Assembly: GCA_031431235.1 (NCBI GenBank)
Contig: JANPDA010000351.1
Coordinates: 1-15,190, forward strand
DNA length: 15,190 nt
Source: JANNSW01 sp031431235
Lineage (GTDB): Bacteria > Pseudomonadota > Alphaproteobacteria > Rhizobiales > Hyphomicrobiaceae
Direction of reading: 5' to 3'
The notes under the pieces were generated by a model. That model saw nothing but the letters and a program-made list of their open reading frames with translations, was not told the origin of the DNA and did no database searches. Positions 14,312 through 15,190 of the stretch are shown one piece after another. Every line of letters starts with the position of its first letter. Within the stretch, counting starts at the first letter, position 1. The translations under genes were made by a program, and so were the position numbers.

Positions 14312-14910
14312 CCGGCCGCTGTCCCTGGGCGGGCGAGGATCCGCTCTATGTGCGCTACCACGACGAGGAGTGGGGCGTGCCGAAGACGGATGACCGGGCA
14401 CTGTTCGAGAAGCTGGTGCTCGAAGGCTTCCAGGCCGGTCTCTCCTGGATCACCATCCTGCGCAAGCGCGAGCATTTCAGGCAGGTGTTCGACGGCTTCG
14501 AGCCGGCCAAGATCGTGCGCTATGGCGACAGGAAGATCGAAGCATTGATGGCGGATGCTGGCATTGTCCGCAACCGCCTGAAAATCGAGGCGACGATCGA
14601 CAACGCGCGCGCCTATCTCGCGCTCACCGAGCAGGAGTGCCTTGCGGGATTGGTCTGGGGGATCGCGGGCGGAGCGCCAGTGCAGAACCGGTTCGCCAGC
14701 ATGGGCGAGGTGCCGCCCGAGACGGTGGTCAGCAAGGCGATCTCGCAAGCCTTGAAGGCGCGCGGCTTCCGCTTCGTGGGCCCGACGACGGTCTACGCGT
14801 TCATGCAGGCCTGTGGATTGGTCAACGATCACCTGACCGGCTGCCCGCGGCATGGCGCGTGCGCGAAACTCGCGAAGGGCTTCGAGGTGCCGTCCATGCG
14901 CACTGGATAA
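14308..14910 (+). CDS. tag: DNA-3-methyladenine glycosylase I
   Basis: Tag removes 3-methyladenine from alkylated DNA to start base excision repair. The 200-residue length fits. The zinc-binding set is complete: Cys5 (RCPWAG), His18 (YHDEEWG), His175 and Cys179 (NDHLTGCP), corresponding to Cys4/His17/His175/Cys179 of the E. coli enzyme. The active-site Glu39 lies in LEGFQAGLSW. The start overlaps the ygfZ stop by ATGA; a longer in-frame opening from 13987 is a shadow of ygfZ. The gene ends nine bases before the terminal inverted repeat. Confidence 0.96.
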   Translation: MTGRCPWAGEDPLYVRYHDEEWGVPKTDDRALFEKLVLEGFQAGLSWITILRKREHFRQVFDGFEPAKIVRYGDRKIEALMADAGIVRNRLKIEATIDNARAYLALTEQECLAGLVWGIAGGAPVQNRFASMGEVPPETVVSKAISQALKARGFRFVGPTTVYAFMQACGLVNDHLTGCPRHGACAKLAKGFEVPSMRTG

Positions 14911-14918
14911 AATCCTCG

Positions 14919-15190
14919 GCTGACGGGCAGCTCGCACTCTGCTAGTGTTGTGACTCATACATTTGGTACCCGTCTTCCTGGCGGCGCGAAGCGCCAGCCG
15001 GGACTTAGGAGTTCCGGGCTCTGGGCCCCGGGTAGCCGCGTCGCGCCGGAGGCGCGCCACCCGCGCGACCCGGCAACCCCGGGCCCACAGCCCCGAACAC
15101 CAAATTACCCGCAGGCGCTTCGCCCCCCCCCGAAAACGGGTACCAAAAATATTAGTAACAAAAAAAAAACAGTGCGAGCATCCCGTCAAC
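14919..15190. repeat. Giant imperfect palindrome at the window end, probable fold-back artefact
   Basis: Bases 14919-15054 and 15055-15190 are reverse complements of each other about the centre GGCGCGCC (15051-15058). By hand alignment about 105 of 136 positions pair, with no insertion or deletion. Shared words include GCTCGCACT, TTTGGTACCCG, GCGAAGCGCC and TCGCGC. The second arm contains a run of eight or nine C and one of ten A that the first arm lacks. The first arm is ordinary GC-rich intergenic sequence with a CTGGCG / CGCCAG hairpin. No gene is supported here; the long minus-strand open frame starting at 15189 is spurious. Confidence 0.85.

Noticed and set aside
14026..15189. 387-residue minus-strand open frame at the window end
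   Set aside because: It starts in the fold-back arm and runs antisense through tag and ygfZ; no recognisable domain.

Overview
The window is high-GC DNA of alphaproteobacterial type. The indications are strong G/C bias at third codon positions, the purM-purN pair beside a DUF2066 gene, the divergent dihydroorotase-like / ygfZ-tag arrangement, and abundant GC-rich palindromic repeats between genes. A Hyphomicrobiales or Rhodospirillales source is my inference; no rRNA or other marker is present to settle it.

Left part (1-3200): the start of a BenE-family transporter runs off the left edge on the minus strand, apparently frameshifted near its start codon. Next come a small two-helix membrane protein with a likely terminator, an intergenic stretch with a coding-like remnant and GC-rich hairpins, and fhs (formate-tetrahydrofolate ligase) on the minus strand. 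Divergent from fhs is a GlxA-type AraC regulator; the region between them holds a perfect 16-bp palindrome and repeated TGCGAC/GTCGC words. An SMP-30-type lactonase follows the regulator, and a DadA-type FAD amine or amino-acid oxidase converges on it. One reading is a regulated catabolic set in which the oxidase releases one-carbon units that Fhs captures, but the substrate cannot be read from the sequence.

Middle part (6600-11000): a pair of inverted REP-like hairpins lies between the oxidase and an exported DUF2066 protein. Divergent from DUF2066 is the purine pair purM-purN, followed by an N-terminally anchored SleB-type cell wall hydrolase.

Right part (11000-15190): about 800 bp without a convincing gene contains several hairpins and a second inverted REP pair. 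That second pair interrupts a ParE/RelE-like toxin after about 23 codons, leaving its antitoxin-like partner intact. Beyond it are a dihydroorotase-family protein with Gln replacing the first His of the HxH metal motif, ygfZ (Fe-S maintenance) and tag (3-methyladenine glycosylase I), the last two overlapping by ATGA.

The last 272 bases (14919-15190) are an indel-free, roughly 77% identical inverted copy of themselves about a GGCGCGCC centre. The second arm looks like an error-laden reverse complement of the first, most likely a fold-back sequencing or assembly artefact at a contig end. I found no convincing new defence or mobile system. The most interesting items are the two REP pairs with matching architecture but different stems, the interrupted toxin gene, and the terminal fold-back.
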